Positions 26,645 to 35,646 of a DNA stretch of 64,000 nucleotides are shown here, one piece after another. The position numbers were made by a program, and so were the translations under genes. The first letter of the stretch is position 1. Every line of letters begins with the position of its first letter. The stretch is taken from the NCBI RefSeq assembly GCF_900099835.1, contig NZ_FNKP01000003.1, positions 372,001 through 436,000 of the forward strand, written 5' to 3'. The stretch is from Paraburkholderia fungorum. GTDB lineage: Bacteria > Pseudomonadota > Gammaproteobacteria > Burkholderiales > Burkholderiaceae. The notes beneath the pieces are model-generated. The model had not been told where the DNA came from. It made no database searches and saw only the letters and a program-made list of their open reading frames with translations.

Positions 26645-27724
26645 ATGGCCTTCCTGACTCTGCAGGGCATCTCGAAACGCTACGGCGACTTCACGGCAAT
26701 CGAACAACTCGACCTGTCGGTCGAGCGCGGCGAACTGCTCTCACTGCTCGGCCCCTCCGGCTGCGGCAAGACGACCACGCTGCAAATGGTCGCGGGCTTC
26801 GTCACGCCGACCACCGGCTGCATTCTGCTCGACGGACGCGACATCACCCATGAACGCCCCGAAAAGCGCGGTCTCGGCGTGGTGTTCCAGAGCTACGCGC
26901 TGTTTCCGCACATGACGGTGGCGGCCAACGTCGGCTTCGGCCTGGAGATGCGCAAGGTCAAACGCAAGGAGCGCGACGCGCGCGTGGCCGAAGCGCTATC
27001 GCTCGTGCGTCTCGACGGACTGGGTCATCGTTATCCGAAAGAACTGTCAGGCGGCCAGCGGCAACGCGTGGCCATTGCCCGCGCCGTCGCCATGCAGCCC
27101 GAACTGCTGCTGCTCGACGAGCCGATGTCCAACCTCGACGCGAAGCTGCGTGAAGAGATGCACATCGAGTTGCGCGCGATCCAGAAGCGCCTCGGCATCA
27201 CGACGATTCTCGTCACGCACGATCAGGTCGAAGCAATGACCATGAGCGACCGCATCGCGGTGATGCATCGCGGCACCATCGCGCAACTGAGCACACCGTA
27301 TGACGCCTACGAACGTCCGGCCACGCCGTTCGCGTCCACCTTTCTCGGCCGCACCAATGCGATTGCCGGGGAAGTATTACGGCGCAATCTACGTTGCGCG
27401 GAAGTCGAGGTTGCGGGAACGACGCTCCACGTACCGCACGAAGGACGTCATGTGCAGGGTGCAGTGAACGTCTATATCCGCCCGGAAAAGGTTCACCTCG
27501 CCAACGGCAATGCGCGCCTGCACGGACGCATTGCGACGCGGGTATTCGTCGGCAATCAGTGGTTGCTCGAAGTGGAGACCGAACTCGGCAAGTTGCGCGT
27601 CGCGCAGCCGAACTACGGCGCGCCGCCACCGGATGAAGGCGATCGGGTGGGCCTCGTCTGGACCGACGACGACCTGCGCGTACTCACGCAAGACGATCAG
27701 GAGACCGCTCATGGCCACGCTTGA
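26645..27724 (+). CDS. ABC transporter ATP-binding protein (PotA-like)
   Basis: 359 residues. Walker A GPSGCGKT (36-43), signature LSGGQRQRV, Walker B LLLLDEPMSNLD, H-loop VTHDQVEAM, then a C-terminal TOBE domain. It energises import by the permeases encoded next. AAGGAG precedes the ATG at 26645, and its 3' end overlaps the first permease gene by 14 nt, which implies tight co-translation. Confidence 0.93.
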   Translation: MAFLTLQGISKRYGDFTAIEQLDLSVERGELLSLLGPSGCGKTTTLQMVAGFVTPTTGCILLDGRDITHERPEKRGLGVVFQSYALFPHMTVAANVGFGLEMRKVKRKERDARVAEALSLVRLDGLGHRYPKELSGGQRQRVAIARAVAMQPELLLLDEPMSNLDAKLREEMHIELRAIQKRLGITTILVTHDQVEAMTMSDRIAVMHRGTIAQLSTPYDAYERPATPFASTFLGRTNAIAGEVLRRNLRCAEVEVAGTTLHVPHEGRHVQGAVNVYIRPEKVHLANGNARLHGRIATRVFVGNQWLLEVETELGKLRVAQPNYGAPPPDEGDRVGLVWTDDDLRVLTQDDQETAHGHA

Positions 27725-28583
27725 GGACGGCCGTCCCGGCGCTGCGCCCTGGCTGCTGTCGGGACCTGCGCTGCTGCTTTTCGTGGGCCTGCTGCTGGTG
27801 CCCCTGCTGCTCACGTTGATGCTGTCGTTTCGTGTCTTCAGCGACACGGCGGGCGTTACCTCCGCCTATACGCTGTCGAATTACTGGGAAGTCGTTAGCG
27901 ATCCGTACTACGGCACGATCTTCCTGCGCACCGCCGGTCTCGCGTTCGGCGTCACGTTGCTGTCTATCGTGCTCGGCGTGCCCGAGACCATCGTGCTCGC
28001 CCGGATGAAGCGTCCGTGGCAATCGCTGTGTCTGTTGATCGTGCTCGGCCCGCTGCTGATCTCGGTGGTGGTGCGCACGCTCGGCTGGCAGATTCTGCTC
28101 GGCAACAACGGCGTGCTCAACAACCTCCTGCAAGCATTGCATATCACCGACGAACCGATCCGCCTCGTCTTCACGATGACAGGCATGATCATCGCGCTGA
28201 CGCATGTGCTGGTGCCCTTCATGGTGATGTCGGTATGGGCCAACATGCAGAAGCTCGATCCGCAAGTGGAATGGGCCGGCCGTTCGCTCGGCGGTTCGCC
28301 GTTCGCCGTGTTCCGCCGCGTTGTGCTGCCGCAGATCCTGCCCGGCGTTTTATCCGGCTCGATCATCGTGTTCGCGCTGTCGGCGTCGGCGTTCGCCACG
28401 CCCGCGCTGATCGGCGGACGGCGCCTGAAGGTGGTCGCCACCGCCGCCTACGACGAATTCCTCGGCACGCTGAACTGGCCGCTCGGCGCGAGCATCGCCG
28501 TGTTGCTGCTGATCGCCAACGTGGCGATCGTGATGGGTTGCAGCCGTCTCGCCGAACGCCGCTTCCGGCACATCTTCGATTAA
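27711..28583 (+). CDS. ABC transporter permease (PotB/PotH-like)
   Basis: 290 residues from the ATG at 27711 (CAGGAG upstream), inside the end of the ATPase gene. Six membrane helices are predicted; the EAA-type cytoplasmic loop is EWAGRSLGGSPFAVFRRVVLPQILPG. The start of a longer reading frame at 27510 lies inside the ATPase gene and is not used. Pairs with the next permease. Confidence 0.9.
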   Translation: MATLEDGRPGAAPWLLSGPALLLFVGLLLVPLLLTLMLSFRVFSDTAGVTSAYTLSNYWEVVSDPYYGTIFLRTAGLAFGVTLLSIVLGVPETIVLARMKRPWQSLCLLIVLGPLLISVVVRTLGWQILLGNNGVLNNLLQALHITDEPIRLVFTMTGMIIALTHVLVPFMVMSVWANMQKLDPQVEWAGRSLGGSPFAVFRRVVLPQILPGVLSGSIIVFALSASAFATPALIGGRRLKVVATAAYDEFLGTLNWPLGASIAVLLLIANVAIVMGCSRLAERRFRHIFD

Positions 28584-28599
28584 GCGTGGGAGAGCGATC

Positions 28600-29397
28600 A
28601 TGAAACAGAACGGCATTCTCGGGCTCGTCTACAACGCGTTCTTCCTGACCTTCATTCTGGCGCCGCTGGCGGTCGTCATGCTGGTGGCGTTCACCGACAA
28701 AGGCTTTATCTCGATGCCTTTCGATGGCGCGTCGCTGCGCTGGTTCCGCGCGATCCTTGCCAACGACGACATCGTGTCGGCTTTCTGGCTGTCGGTGCGG
28801 CTCGCGTTCGCGGCAGCGACCATTGGCGTGCTGCTTGCGGTGCCGGCTGCGCTCGCCATCGCGCGCTACCGCTTTCCGGGCCGCGCCGCGCTGACCAGCT
28901 TCTTCCTCTCGCCGATGATGATTCCCGCCGTCGTGCTCGGCATCGCGTTCCTGCGCTTTCTGTCGCTGCTGCATCTGTCCGGGTCGTTCTGGTCGCTGGT
29001 GTGTGCGCACGTGATCATCGTGCTGCCGTACGCGTTGCGGTTGGCGCTGTCGGCGGCGGTCGGACTCGATCGCGACGCCGAGCGCGCGGCGCTTTCATGT
29101 GGCGCGAGCCGCTTCACCGCATTTCGCCGCGTGGTCCTGCCAATGATCCGCACCGGGGTCGCGGGCGGCTGGGTGCTGTCGTTCATCCAGAGCTTCGATG
29201 AACTGACCATGACCATCTTCGTCGCGACGCCCGGCACCACCACGCTGCCCGTCGCCATGTACAACCAGATCGCGCAGACGATCGATCCGCTGGTCGCTTC
29301 GGTGTCGGCGGTGCTGATCGTCGGCACGGTTCTTCTGATGGTCCTGCTCGACCGCATGGTCGGCCTGGACCGCATTCTGATTGGAGAAGCCCGATGA
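28600..29397 (+). CDS. ABC transporter permease (PotC/PotI-like)
   Basis: 265 residues, about six helices, EAA-loop ERAALSCGASRFTAFRRVVL. GGGAGAG precedes the ATG at 28600. The stop overlaps the next gene's ATG in the form ATGA (29394-29397). With the previous gene it forms the membrane channel of the importer. Confidence 0.9.
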   Translation: MKQNGILGLVYNAFFLTFILAPLAVVMLVAFTDKGFISMPFDGASLRWFRAILANDDIVSAFWLSVRLAFAAATIGVLLAVPAALAIARYRFPGRAALTSFFLSPMMIPAVVLGIAFLRFLSLLHLSGSFWSLVCAHVIIVLPYALRLALSAAVGLDRDAERAALSCGASRFTAFRRVVLPMIRTGVAGGWVLSFIQSFDELTMTIFVATPGTTTLPVAMYNQIAQTIDPLVASVSAVLIVGTVLLMVLLDRMVGLDRILIGEAR

Positions 29398-30530
29398 CAT
29401 TGACAGGCACTACCAGTCCCGACGTGCTGGTGCTTGGCGGCGGCCTGGTCGGTTCGGCCGTGGCCTACGGACTCGCCCGCGAAGGCGCGCGCGTCACCGT
29501 GCTCGACGAAGACGACGGCGGCTTTCGTGCGTCGCGCGGCAACTTCGGCCTCGTGTGGATTCAGGGCAAGGGCTATGGTTTGTCGCCTTACGCACGCTGG
29601 TCGCGCAGTTCGGCGACGCGCTGGCCGCAACTCGCCGACGCACTGCGCAACGAAACCGGCGTCGATGTCGCGCTGCGTCAGCCGGGCGGCTTTCACTTCT
29701 GCTTCACCGACGACGAACTCGCCGAACGCGACAAGCGCCTCTCGACGCTGCAAACGGAACTGGGCGACTACCCGTACCGGATGCTCGATGCCGCGGACGT
29801 CCGCGCACGCATCCCGCAGATAGGACCCGACGTGATCGGCGCAAGCTACTCGCCCATGGACGGTCACGTGAATCCGCTGAAGCTGCTGCGCGGATTGCAC
29901 ACGGCCATGCAGGCGCGCGGCGTGCGGCTCGTCTCCGGCGAACGGGCCGAACGGATCGAACCGCAGGCGAATGGCTTCGTCGTACACGGAAAACGCGGCA
30001 CGTATCGCGCGTCGAAAGTGGTGCTCGCTGCCGGACTCGGCAACCGCATGCTCGCGCCGTTCGTCGGACTGAATGCGCCGGTCGCGCCCAATCGCGGACA
30101 GGTGCTGGTCAGCGAGCGCGTCGCGCGCTTTCTCGACTATCCGACGCTCAACGTGCGCCAGACCGACGAAGGCAGCGTGCAGTTCGGCGACTCGATGGAA
30201 GAAGTCGGCTTCAACGACTTCACCACGACGCACGTGCTCGCCGATATCGCGCGACGCGGCATACGCGCCTTTCCGATGCTCAAGGATGTGCGGCTCGTGC
30301 GCATGTGGGCGGCATTGCGGGTCTACAGCCCCGACGGCTTTCCGGTCTACGACCAGTCCGATGCGCACCCCGGTGCGTTCGTCGTCACCTGCCATAGCGG
30401 TGTGACGCTGGCGGCGGCTCATGCGCTGCGCGTGGCGCCGTGGATCATGGGCGCGCCCATGCCCGACGAACTGCCCACTTTCTCCGCGCGGCGCTTCGAG
30501 CACGCCCGGGAACTGACTCCTGCTCACTGA
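29394..30530 (+). CDS. FAD-dependent amine oxidase subunit (DAO/HcnC/OoxB-like)
   Basis: 378 residues of the D-amino-acid-oxidase fold. The N-terminal Rossmann motif is DVLVLGGGLVGSAVAYGLA (residues 9-27), and the C-terminal flavin contact VTCHSGVTLAAAHAL is typical of glycine/sarcosine oxidases and opine oxidase small subunits. It is coupled to the permease gene by ATGA. With the following [2Fe-2S] and FAD/NAD subunits it likely forms a three-part membrane-linked amine dehydrogenase of the HcnABC/opine-oxidase type, oxidising a secondary or D-amino group to an imine. Confidence 0.85.
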   Translation: MTLTGTTSPDVLVLGGGLVGSAVAYGLAREGARVTVLDEDDGGFRASRGNFGLVWIQGKGYGLSPYARWSRSSATRWPQLADALRNETGVDVALRQPGGFHFCFTDDELAERDKRLSTLQTELGDYPYRMLDAADVRARIPQIGPDVIGASYSPMDGHVNPLKLLRGLHTAMQARGVRLVSGERAERIEPQANGFVVHGKRGTYRASKVVLAAGLGNRMLAPFVGLNAPVAPNRGQVLVSERVARFLDYPTLNVRQTDEGSVQFGDSMEEVGFNDFTTTHVLADIARRGIRAFPMLKDVRLVRMWAALRVYSPDGFPVYDQSDAHPGAFVVTCHSGVTLAAAHALRVAPWIMGAPMPDELPTFSARRFEHARELTPAH

Positions 30531-30537
30531 AACCGAT

Positions 30538-30909
30538 ATGACTGCCCAATCGATTCCTACCCTGTTCAAGCCGCTGCCGGGCGCGACCGCCGCGAACGTC
30601 GCCATCTGGTTCAACGATCAGCCTCTGTCCGTGCCGGGAGGCCGCTCGGTTGCCGCCGCGTTGCTCGCGGCCGGCGTCTCGCGCTTTCGTGCGACGCCCG
30701 TATCGGGCGCCCCGCGCGCGCCCTTCTGCATGATGGGCGCGTGCTTCGAGTGTCTGGTCGAGATCGACGGGGTGCCGAGCCGCCAGAGCTGCATGGTCGA
30801 AGTCAAGGCAGGGATGCGCATCCGCTCGCAGGAAGGCGCACGCGATCTGCCACCGTTCGGCACGGCCGATCCGATCGGCGCCCCTTTGGAGAATGCCCAT
30901 GCCCGCTGA
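30538..30909 (+). CDS. [2Fe-2S] ferredoxin-like subunit (HcnA/opine oxidase small subunit type)
   Basis: 123 residues. The cluster ligands are C64, C69, C72 and C85 (C-x4-C-x2-C-x12-C), the plant-ferredoxin pattern. It transfers electrons between the FAD subunits of the oxidase. It begins 7 nt after the preceding stop and overlaps the next gene by 11 nt. Proteins of this type occur in HCN synthase, opine oxidases and multi-subunit sarcosine/proline dehydrogenases. Confidence 0.87.
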   Translation: MTAQSIPTLFKPLPGATAANVAIWFNDQPLSVPGGRSVAAALLAAGVSRFRATPVSGAPRAPFCMMGACFECLVEIDGVPSRQSCMVEVKAGMRIRSQEGARDLPPFGTADPIGAPLENAHAR

Positions 30910-32305
30910 TTTCGCTGCTGAATCTGTCGACGTCGTCGTGGTCGGCGCCGGTCCTGCGGGCATGAGCGCCGCGACGCGTGCGGCGCGCGCGGGCCTGAAA
31001 ACCGTGCTGATCGACGAACAGGACGCCGTGGGCGGCCAGATCTATCGCGGCATTGGCCGCGCCGATGCGCGTCGCAAGGAGATTCTCGGACCCGACTATG
31101 CCGCCGGCAGCGCGATCGCCGACGCGTTCGCGGCATCCGGCGCACAGCACATCACCCAGGCGAGCGTCTGGCAGGTCACGAGAGAGCGCGGCGTCAATTA
31201 TCTGAAGGACGGCAAGATCGGCAGCTTCGACGCGCAACGGGTGATTCTCGCGAGCGGCGCACTGGAGCGGCCTTTTCCGATTCCGGGCTGGACGCTGCCG
31301 GGGGTGCTCACGGCAGGCGCCGCACAGATCCTGCTGAAGAGCGCGGGCGAAGTGCCTGCCGCGCCGCCCGTGCTGGCCGGGTGCGGGCCGCTTCTGTACC
31401 TGCTCGGCTGGCAGTACGTGCGCGCCGGTGTGCCGATCCGCGCGTTGGTCGACACCACGCGCCACGAAGATCGCTGGCGCGCGAAACGGCATATGTTCGC
31501 GGCGCTGCGCGCGTGGCCGTTCCTGAGCAAAGGCCTGCAACTGATTCGCACGCTGCGGCAGGCGGGTGTGCCGATTTTCGAGGCGGCCGACGATCTGCGC
31601 GTCGAAGCGCGCATCGGCGAAGATCAGACCGGGCGTGCCGCCGCTTTGCACTTCACCACGCAAGGCAATGCACATCGTGTCGAAGCCGATGTGATCCTGC
31701 TGCACCAGGGGGTCGTGCCGAACACCCAATTCACGCAGGCGCTGCGGGCGTCGCATCGCTGGGACAACGCCCAACTGTGCTTCACGCCCAACGTCGACGC
31801 ATGGGGCGAACTCGACGTGCCTGGCATCTTCGTCGCGGGAGACGGTGCGGGCATCGGCGGTGCGCAGGCAGCCGCGTTGCAGGGCTCGCTCGCAGGTCTC
31901 GCCGCCGCCGCGCAACTCGGTGCCGTCACCGGCACGGCGCGCGATGCAGAAGCCGCCGCGCTTCGCGATGCGCTGGCGGGAGTCATGCGCATCAGGCCGT
32001 TTCTCGACAGCCTGTATCGTCCGCGCGACATCAACCGCATTCCGCGCGACGAAACCGTCGTCTGCCGCTGCGAGGAAGTCACGGCCGGCGAGTTGCGCAA
32101 GTTCGTCGAACTCGGCTGCGTCGGGCCGAATCAGGCGAAGTCGTTTGGACGCTGCGGCATGGGACCGTGTCAGGGGCGCATGTGCGGGCTCACGGTCACG
32201 GAGGTGATTGCCGACGCGCGCCGCGTCTCGCCCGCCGAAGTCGGCTACTACCGGATTCGTCCGCCGATCAAGCCGCTCACGCTCGGAGAACTCGCCGGTG
32301 AATGA
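30899..32305 (+). CDS. FAD/NAD-binding oxidoreductase subunit with BFD-like [2Fe-2S] domain (HcnB/OoxA-like)
   Basis: 468 residues from the ATG at 30899, which has GGAG 7 nt upstream (the ATG at 30893 is only 1 nt from it). The FAD motif is VVVGAGPAGMSAATRA, with a second Rossmann fold around 150-260. The C-terminal BFD-type domain holds VVCRCEEVT and RCGMGPCQGRMCG, supplying four cysteines for a [2Fe-2S] cluster. This is the large subunit of octopine/nopaline oxidases and HcnB. It overlaps both neighbouring genes. Confidence 0.88.
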   Translation: MPADFAAESVDVVVVGAGPAGMSAATRAARAGLKTVLIDEQDAVGGQIYRGIGRADARRKEILGPDYAAGSAIADAFAASGAQHITQASVWQVTRERGVNYLKDGKIGSFDAQRVILASGALERPFPIPGWTLPGVLTAGAAQILLKSAGEVPAAPPVLAGCGPLLYLLGWQYVRAGVPIRALVDTTRHEDRWRAKRHMFAALRAWPFLSKGLQLIRTLRQAGVPIFEAADDLRVEARIGEDQTGRAAALHFTTQGNAHRVEADVILLHQGVVPNTQFTQALRASHRWDNAQLCFTPNVDAWGELDVPGIFVAGDGAGIGGAQAAALQGSLAGLAAAAQLGAVTGTARDAEAAALRDALAGVMRIRPFLDSLYRPRDINRIPRDETVVCRCEEVTAGELRKFVELGCVGPNQAKSFGRCGMGPCQGRMCGLTVTEVIADARRVSPAEVGYYRIRPPIKPLTLGELAGE

Positions 32306-33518
32306 CACGTCCGACGTCAACCGCGCAACCATGGTTCAGGAAGCCGACGTGCTGGTGATCGGCGGTGGTCTGCACGGCACAAGCAGCGCTTTCCACCTCG
32401 CACGACGCGGCGCGAAAGTCATCGTGCTCGAAGCCGATTACGTCGCGCGCCACTCGTCGGGCGTGAATGCAGGCGGCGTGCGCACGCTGGGTCGCCCGTT
32501 GCCGGAAATTCCGCTCGCGTTGATGTCGCGCGAAATCTGGCACGACATGCCCAGTCTGCTCGGCGATGGCGAGGATGGCGGTTTCGTCGCCTCCGGTCAG
32601 TTGAAAATCGCCGAGACCGACGCCGAACTCGATGCGTGCCGGGAGCGCGTCGCGTTGCTGGAATCACACGGTTTCACGCACGAGAAGGTGATCGACCGTG
32701 AGACCGTACTCGAACTCGAGCCGGCGCTCGCCCGGCACGTGACAGGCGGCATCTGGGTCGCGCGCGATGGCTACGCGCTGCCTTATCGAACCACCACGGC
32801 TTTCCGGCTGGCGGCGCAACGGCTCGGTGCGAACTTTCTCGAAGGCACGCCCGTGCGCCGTATCGAACAGCGCGGCACGCGCTGGTTTGCGCTCACGCCG
32901 TGCGGCACGTTCAGCGCCGACAAGCTGCTCGTCACGGCAGGCGCGTGGTCCGGTGAACTGGCGAAACAGGTCGGCGAAGCGGTGCCCGTGCATCCCGAAG
33001 GTCTGATGCTGATGGTCACGCACCGCGTCGCACCGTTCTGCAACGCGACGCTCGGCGCAACCGGCAGGCCGCTGTCGTTCAAACAGTTCGACAACGGCAC
33101 GGTGGTGATCGGCGGCAAGCTGATCGGTATCGCAGACCTGGCAGGCCGCCACGGCGAGATCGATTTCGCCCGGCTCGTGCGCAGCGCGCGGACCGTCACC
33201 GATCTGTTTCCGCATCTGCGTCATCTCGGCGTGAACCGGGCGTGGGCAGGCGTCGAAGCGTTTACCGAAGATGAACTGCCGGTGATATCCGCGAGCCGCG
33301 CCGCGTCGAATCTGTATTACTCGTTCGGCTATTGCGGCAGCGGCTTTCAGTTGGGGCCGGGCTGCGGCAAGCTAGTGTCGGAACTGATGCTCGACGGCGC
33401 GCCTTCTCTTTCCCTCGACCCATTCGCCATCGACCGGTTCGGCCGTGCCTCGGCCGCTTCCACGCTCGCCTCCCCGCTTTCGTCTCACGCGGCAGCGGCA
33501 TCGCCGGTCGCGCATTAG
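32298..33518 (+). CDS. Second FAD-dependent oxidase (DAO superfamily), GTG start
   Basis: 406 residues. The start is the GTG at 32298, with GGAG 9 nt before it and an 8-nt overlap with the upstream gene; the ATG at 32331 has no ribosome site. Rossmann motif VLVIGGGLHGTSSAFHLA, FAD-binding HSSGVNAGGVRT, and a C-terminal FGYCGSGFQLGPGCGKL contact. It resembles the beta-type subunits of sarcosine and opine oxidases. A second amine oxidase in the operon may act on a second amine step or substrate enantiomer. Its last 35 residues are Ala/Ser rich. Confidence 0.83.
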   Translation: MNDTSDVNRATMVQEADVLVIGGGLHGTSSAFHLARRGAKVIVLEADYVARHSSGVNAGGVRTLGRPLPEIPLALMSREIWHDMPSLLGDGEDGGFVASGQLKIAETDAELDACRERVALLESHGFTHEKVIDRETVLELEPALARHVTGGIWVARDGYALPYRTTTAFRLAAQRLGANFLEGTPVRRIEQRGTRWFALTPCGTFSADKLLVTAGAWSGELAKQVGEAVPVHPEGLMLMVTHRVAPFCNATLGATGRPLSFKQFDNGTVVIGGKLIGIADLAGRHGEIDFARLVRSARTVTDLFPHLRHLGVNRAWAGVEAFTEDELPVISASRAASNLYYSFGYCGSGFQLGPGCGKLVSELMLDGAPSLSLDPFAIDRFGRASAASTLASPLSSHAAAASPVAH

Positions 33519-33609
33519 CGCCGATTCGTTTTGTCATCCCATCGCGCTGTCGAACCGGTTGCGTGAGGGTTTTTCCGATCTGCTTTTCTATTTCCCTGGA
33601 GAGATTTCA

Positions 33610-33963
33610 ATGAGCGATATCGTTCGTATCGACACCAATCAACGTATGAGCCGCGTCGTCAAGGCAGGCGGTCTGGTATTTGTCGGCGGCCAGACTTCGG
33701 GCGACGTCACGCTCGACGTCAAAGGTCAGACCGCCAGGGTGCTGGAGAAAATCGACGGTTTTCTGGAGAAAGCCGGCATCGACAAAACCCGGCTTGTTTC
33801 CGCACAGGTTTGGCTCGCGGACATCAGCCGGGATTTCGCAGGCATGAACGAAGTGTGGGACGCATGGGTTCCACAAGGCCACGCACCCGCGCGCGCGACT
33901 GTGCAGGCGCAGCTAGCCGCGCCGGAGTTACTGGTCGAGATCGCTGTCGTCGCGTGTGCCTGA
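33610..33963 (+). CDS. RidA-family imine/enamine deaminase
   Basis: 117 residues from the ATG at 33610 with TGGAGAG upstream. It has the RidA fold and residues GLVFVGGQT, ARATVQAQL (the conserved Arg) and the C-terminal VEIAVVACA. It hydrolyses imines released by amine oxidases to ketones plus ammonia. It lies 91 nt after the last oxidase gene, an ideal partner that mops up the unstable product of the operon. Confidence 0.88.
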   Translation: MSDIVRIDTNQRMSRVVKAGGLVFVGGQTSGDVTLDVKGQTARVLEKIDGFLEKAGIDKTRLVSAQVWLADISRDFAGMNEVWDAWVPQGHAPARATVQAQLAAPELLVEIAVVACA

Positions 33964-34332
33964 GACACACCGATAAAACGCCGGGCTGTCTCCTGCCGGA
34001 CAGCCTGTCGGCAAACCCTCGACCGGATCGCGCTCGCACGCTCAACGATCCCCCCCGCCAAAGCCGTCTCCAAAACCCCTCCGCTACAATAGCGTCCGAC
34101 AACTGCCGGCGCGCCGCCAGGCACGCCGGCGGCTAAACGCACATAATCCTACCTTTGCCGCGCGCGTCTTCCGGGCCGATGCCGGGCGCCGTCGACGATC
34201 AATTCTCGCGTTCTCACCGTCAATCGCGCCGATCCGTGCGCCAACGGCCGCCAGAAGCCACGCTCGTCAATCGACCGGCTAACAGCGCACTCACACCGCG
34301 TCACCGAAAAAACCGCCTCTCTCACTGCTGTC
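33964..34332. other. Intergenic region (369 nt), likely terminator plus MFS promoter
   Basis: A hairpin GGCTGTC/GACAGCC lies just after ridA. Further on, GCTACAATAGC at 34083-34093 resembles the -10 area of Burkholderia promoters (TACAAT at 34085-34090), about 240 nt before the MFS start. No gene is credible. Confidence 0.4.
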
Positions 34333-35604
34333 ATGAACAACCCTACCGCCGACCGCCCCGCCACTCCCGCGCGCGCGCCCAACGCCGCGAACTCGCCGCG
34401 CTTCCTGCTGTTTCTGATCTGCCTGTTCGCGTCCGCCGGGCAACTCGCGATCGACATCTACGTGCCCGCGCTGCCGGCCATGGCGCGCTTCTTCGCGACC
34501 TCGCCGCAAGCGATCCAGTCGAGCGTGTCCGGCTACATGGTGGCCTACGCGCTCGGCCAGCTCATCTTCGGGCCGATCGCCGACGCACACGGACGCAAGC
34601 CCGTGCTGGCTTTCGGGCTCGTCATCTATACGATCGGCTGTCTGCTGTCGCTCGCCGCGACCAATCTGGAAACCTTCATCCTCGCCCGCTGTTTGCAGGG
34701 CTTCGGCATCGCCACCACGAACCTGCTGGCGAAGGCGATCATCACCGATTCGTTCGCCGGACACGCGCTCGTGCACGCGTTCACCTACATGTCGATCGCG
34801 TGGGGACTCGCGCCGATCGTCGCGCCAGTGATCGGCGCGCATCTGCAGACGTGGTTCGGCTGGCAGGCGTGCCTCGTCTTCCTGCTCGTCTATTCGCTGG
34901 TGATGTGGGGGCTGCTGTGGCGTTATCGCGAGACGTTGCCGCGTCCGGTGCACCTCGCGCCGCGCACGCTGATGGCGAACGCGGGCAAGGTGCTGTCGAG
35001 CCCGGTGTTCCAGAGCTGTTTCCTCGCGCAAGGTCTGTGCTACAGCATCCTGCTGGTGTTCAACATCGTCGGTCCGTTCATGGTGCAGAACACGCTGCAC
35101 AAGCCGCCGACCTTTTTCGGCTATCTCGCGCTCGGCATCGGGATGATGTACTTCCTGGGCGGTCTGTCGAATCGCATTCACGGCCCGCGTCTGCCGAGCG
35201 CCGAGCAACGGCTGCGCTTCGGCGCACGTCTGATGGCGGCCGCGTCGATGGCGATGCTGGTGCTCGCGCTGACGGTCGGCCTGCGCGTCTGGACGCTCGC
35301 AACGCCCGTGCTCGTAATGGGCTTCTGCGCCGGTGCGATGTATCCCACGTTGATGGCGAAGGGCAACTCGCTGTTCCCGCACATCGCCGGTCTGACGAGC
35401 GCGATTCTCGGCTGCGCGCTGCTGCTGGTGTCGTCGGCGATGATGGCACTGGCCGGCTTCGTGTCGGTGCAGGAACTGACGCCGCTGGCCGTGTTTTTCG
35501 TGATCCTCGCGATTACCGTCGTGGTGATGGTGACGAAACTGCTGCGCCATCTGGCGCAACTTCAGCCTGCAACAGCGGTGAGCGCTCATGGTGAGACGGC
35601 GTGA
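34333..35604 (+). CDS. MFS multidrug exporter, Bcr/CflA family
   Basis: 423 residues, 12 helices. Bcr/CflA features include LAIDIYVPALPAMARFF near the first helix and GQLIFGPIADAHGRKPVL (motif A, about 77-94). These exporters remove drugs, dipeptides or sulfonamide-like compounds. The N-terminal about 20 residues are hydrophilic. No ribosome site is clear. It may protect against an intermediate of the adjoining amine operon, but it has its own likely promoter. Confidence 0.87.
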   Translation: MNNPTADRPATPARAPNAANSPRFLLFLICLFASAGQLAIDIYVPALPAMARFFATSPQAIQSSVSGYMVAYALGQLIFGPIADAHGRKPVLAFGLVIYTIGCLLSLAATNLETFILARCLQGFGIATTNLLAKAIITDSFAGHALVHAFTYMSIAWGLAPIVAPVIGAHLQTWFGWQACLVFLLVYSLVMWGLLWRYRETLPRPVHLAPRTLMANAGKVLSSPVFQSCFLAQGLCYSILLVFNIVGPFMVQNTLHKPPTFFGYLALGIGMMYFLGGLSNRIHGPRLPSAEQRLRFGARLMAAASMAMLVLALTVGLRVWTLATPVLVMGFCAGAMYPTLMAKGNSLFPHIAGLTSAILGCALLLVSSAMMALAGFVSVQELTPLAVFFVILAITVVVMVTKLLRHLAQLQPATAVSAHGETA

Positions 35605-35617
35605 TTTTCGCCGTCTC
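35593..35617. terminator. Stem-loop at the MFS stop codon, between convergent genes
   Basis: GAGACGGCG and CGCCGTCTC pair perfectly over 9 bp around a 7-nt loop that contains the stop codon of the MFS gene. It could terminate from both sides; no long U-run follows. Confidence 0.4.
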
Positions 35618-35646
35618 CGCCTGAGTCATGCACCTGCGTCACACGC

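Noticed and set aside
28866..30614. 582-codon minus-strand frame across permease and oxidase genes
   Set aside because: Antisense shadow in high-GC DNA; both plus-strand genes have clear domains, overlaps and ribosome sites.
29394..32305. Hydrogen cyanide synthase HcnABC
   Set aside because: Subunit types agree, but gene order, the linked importer, the second oxidase and RidA favour amine/opine catabolism; not excluded completely.
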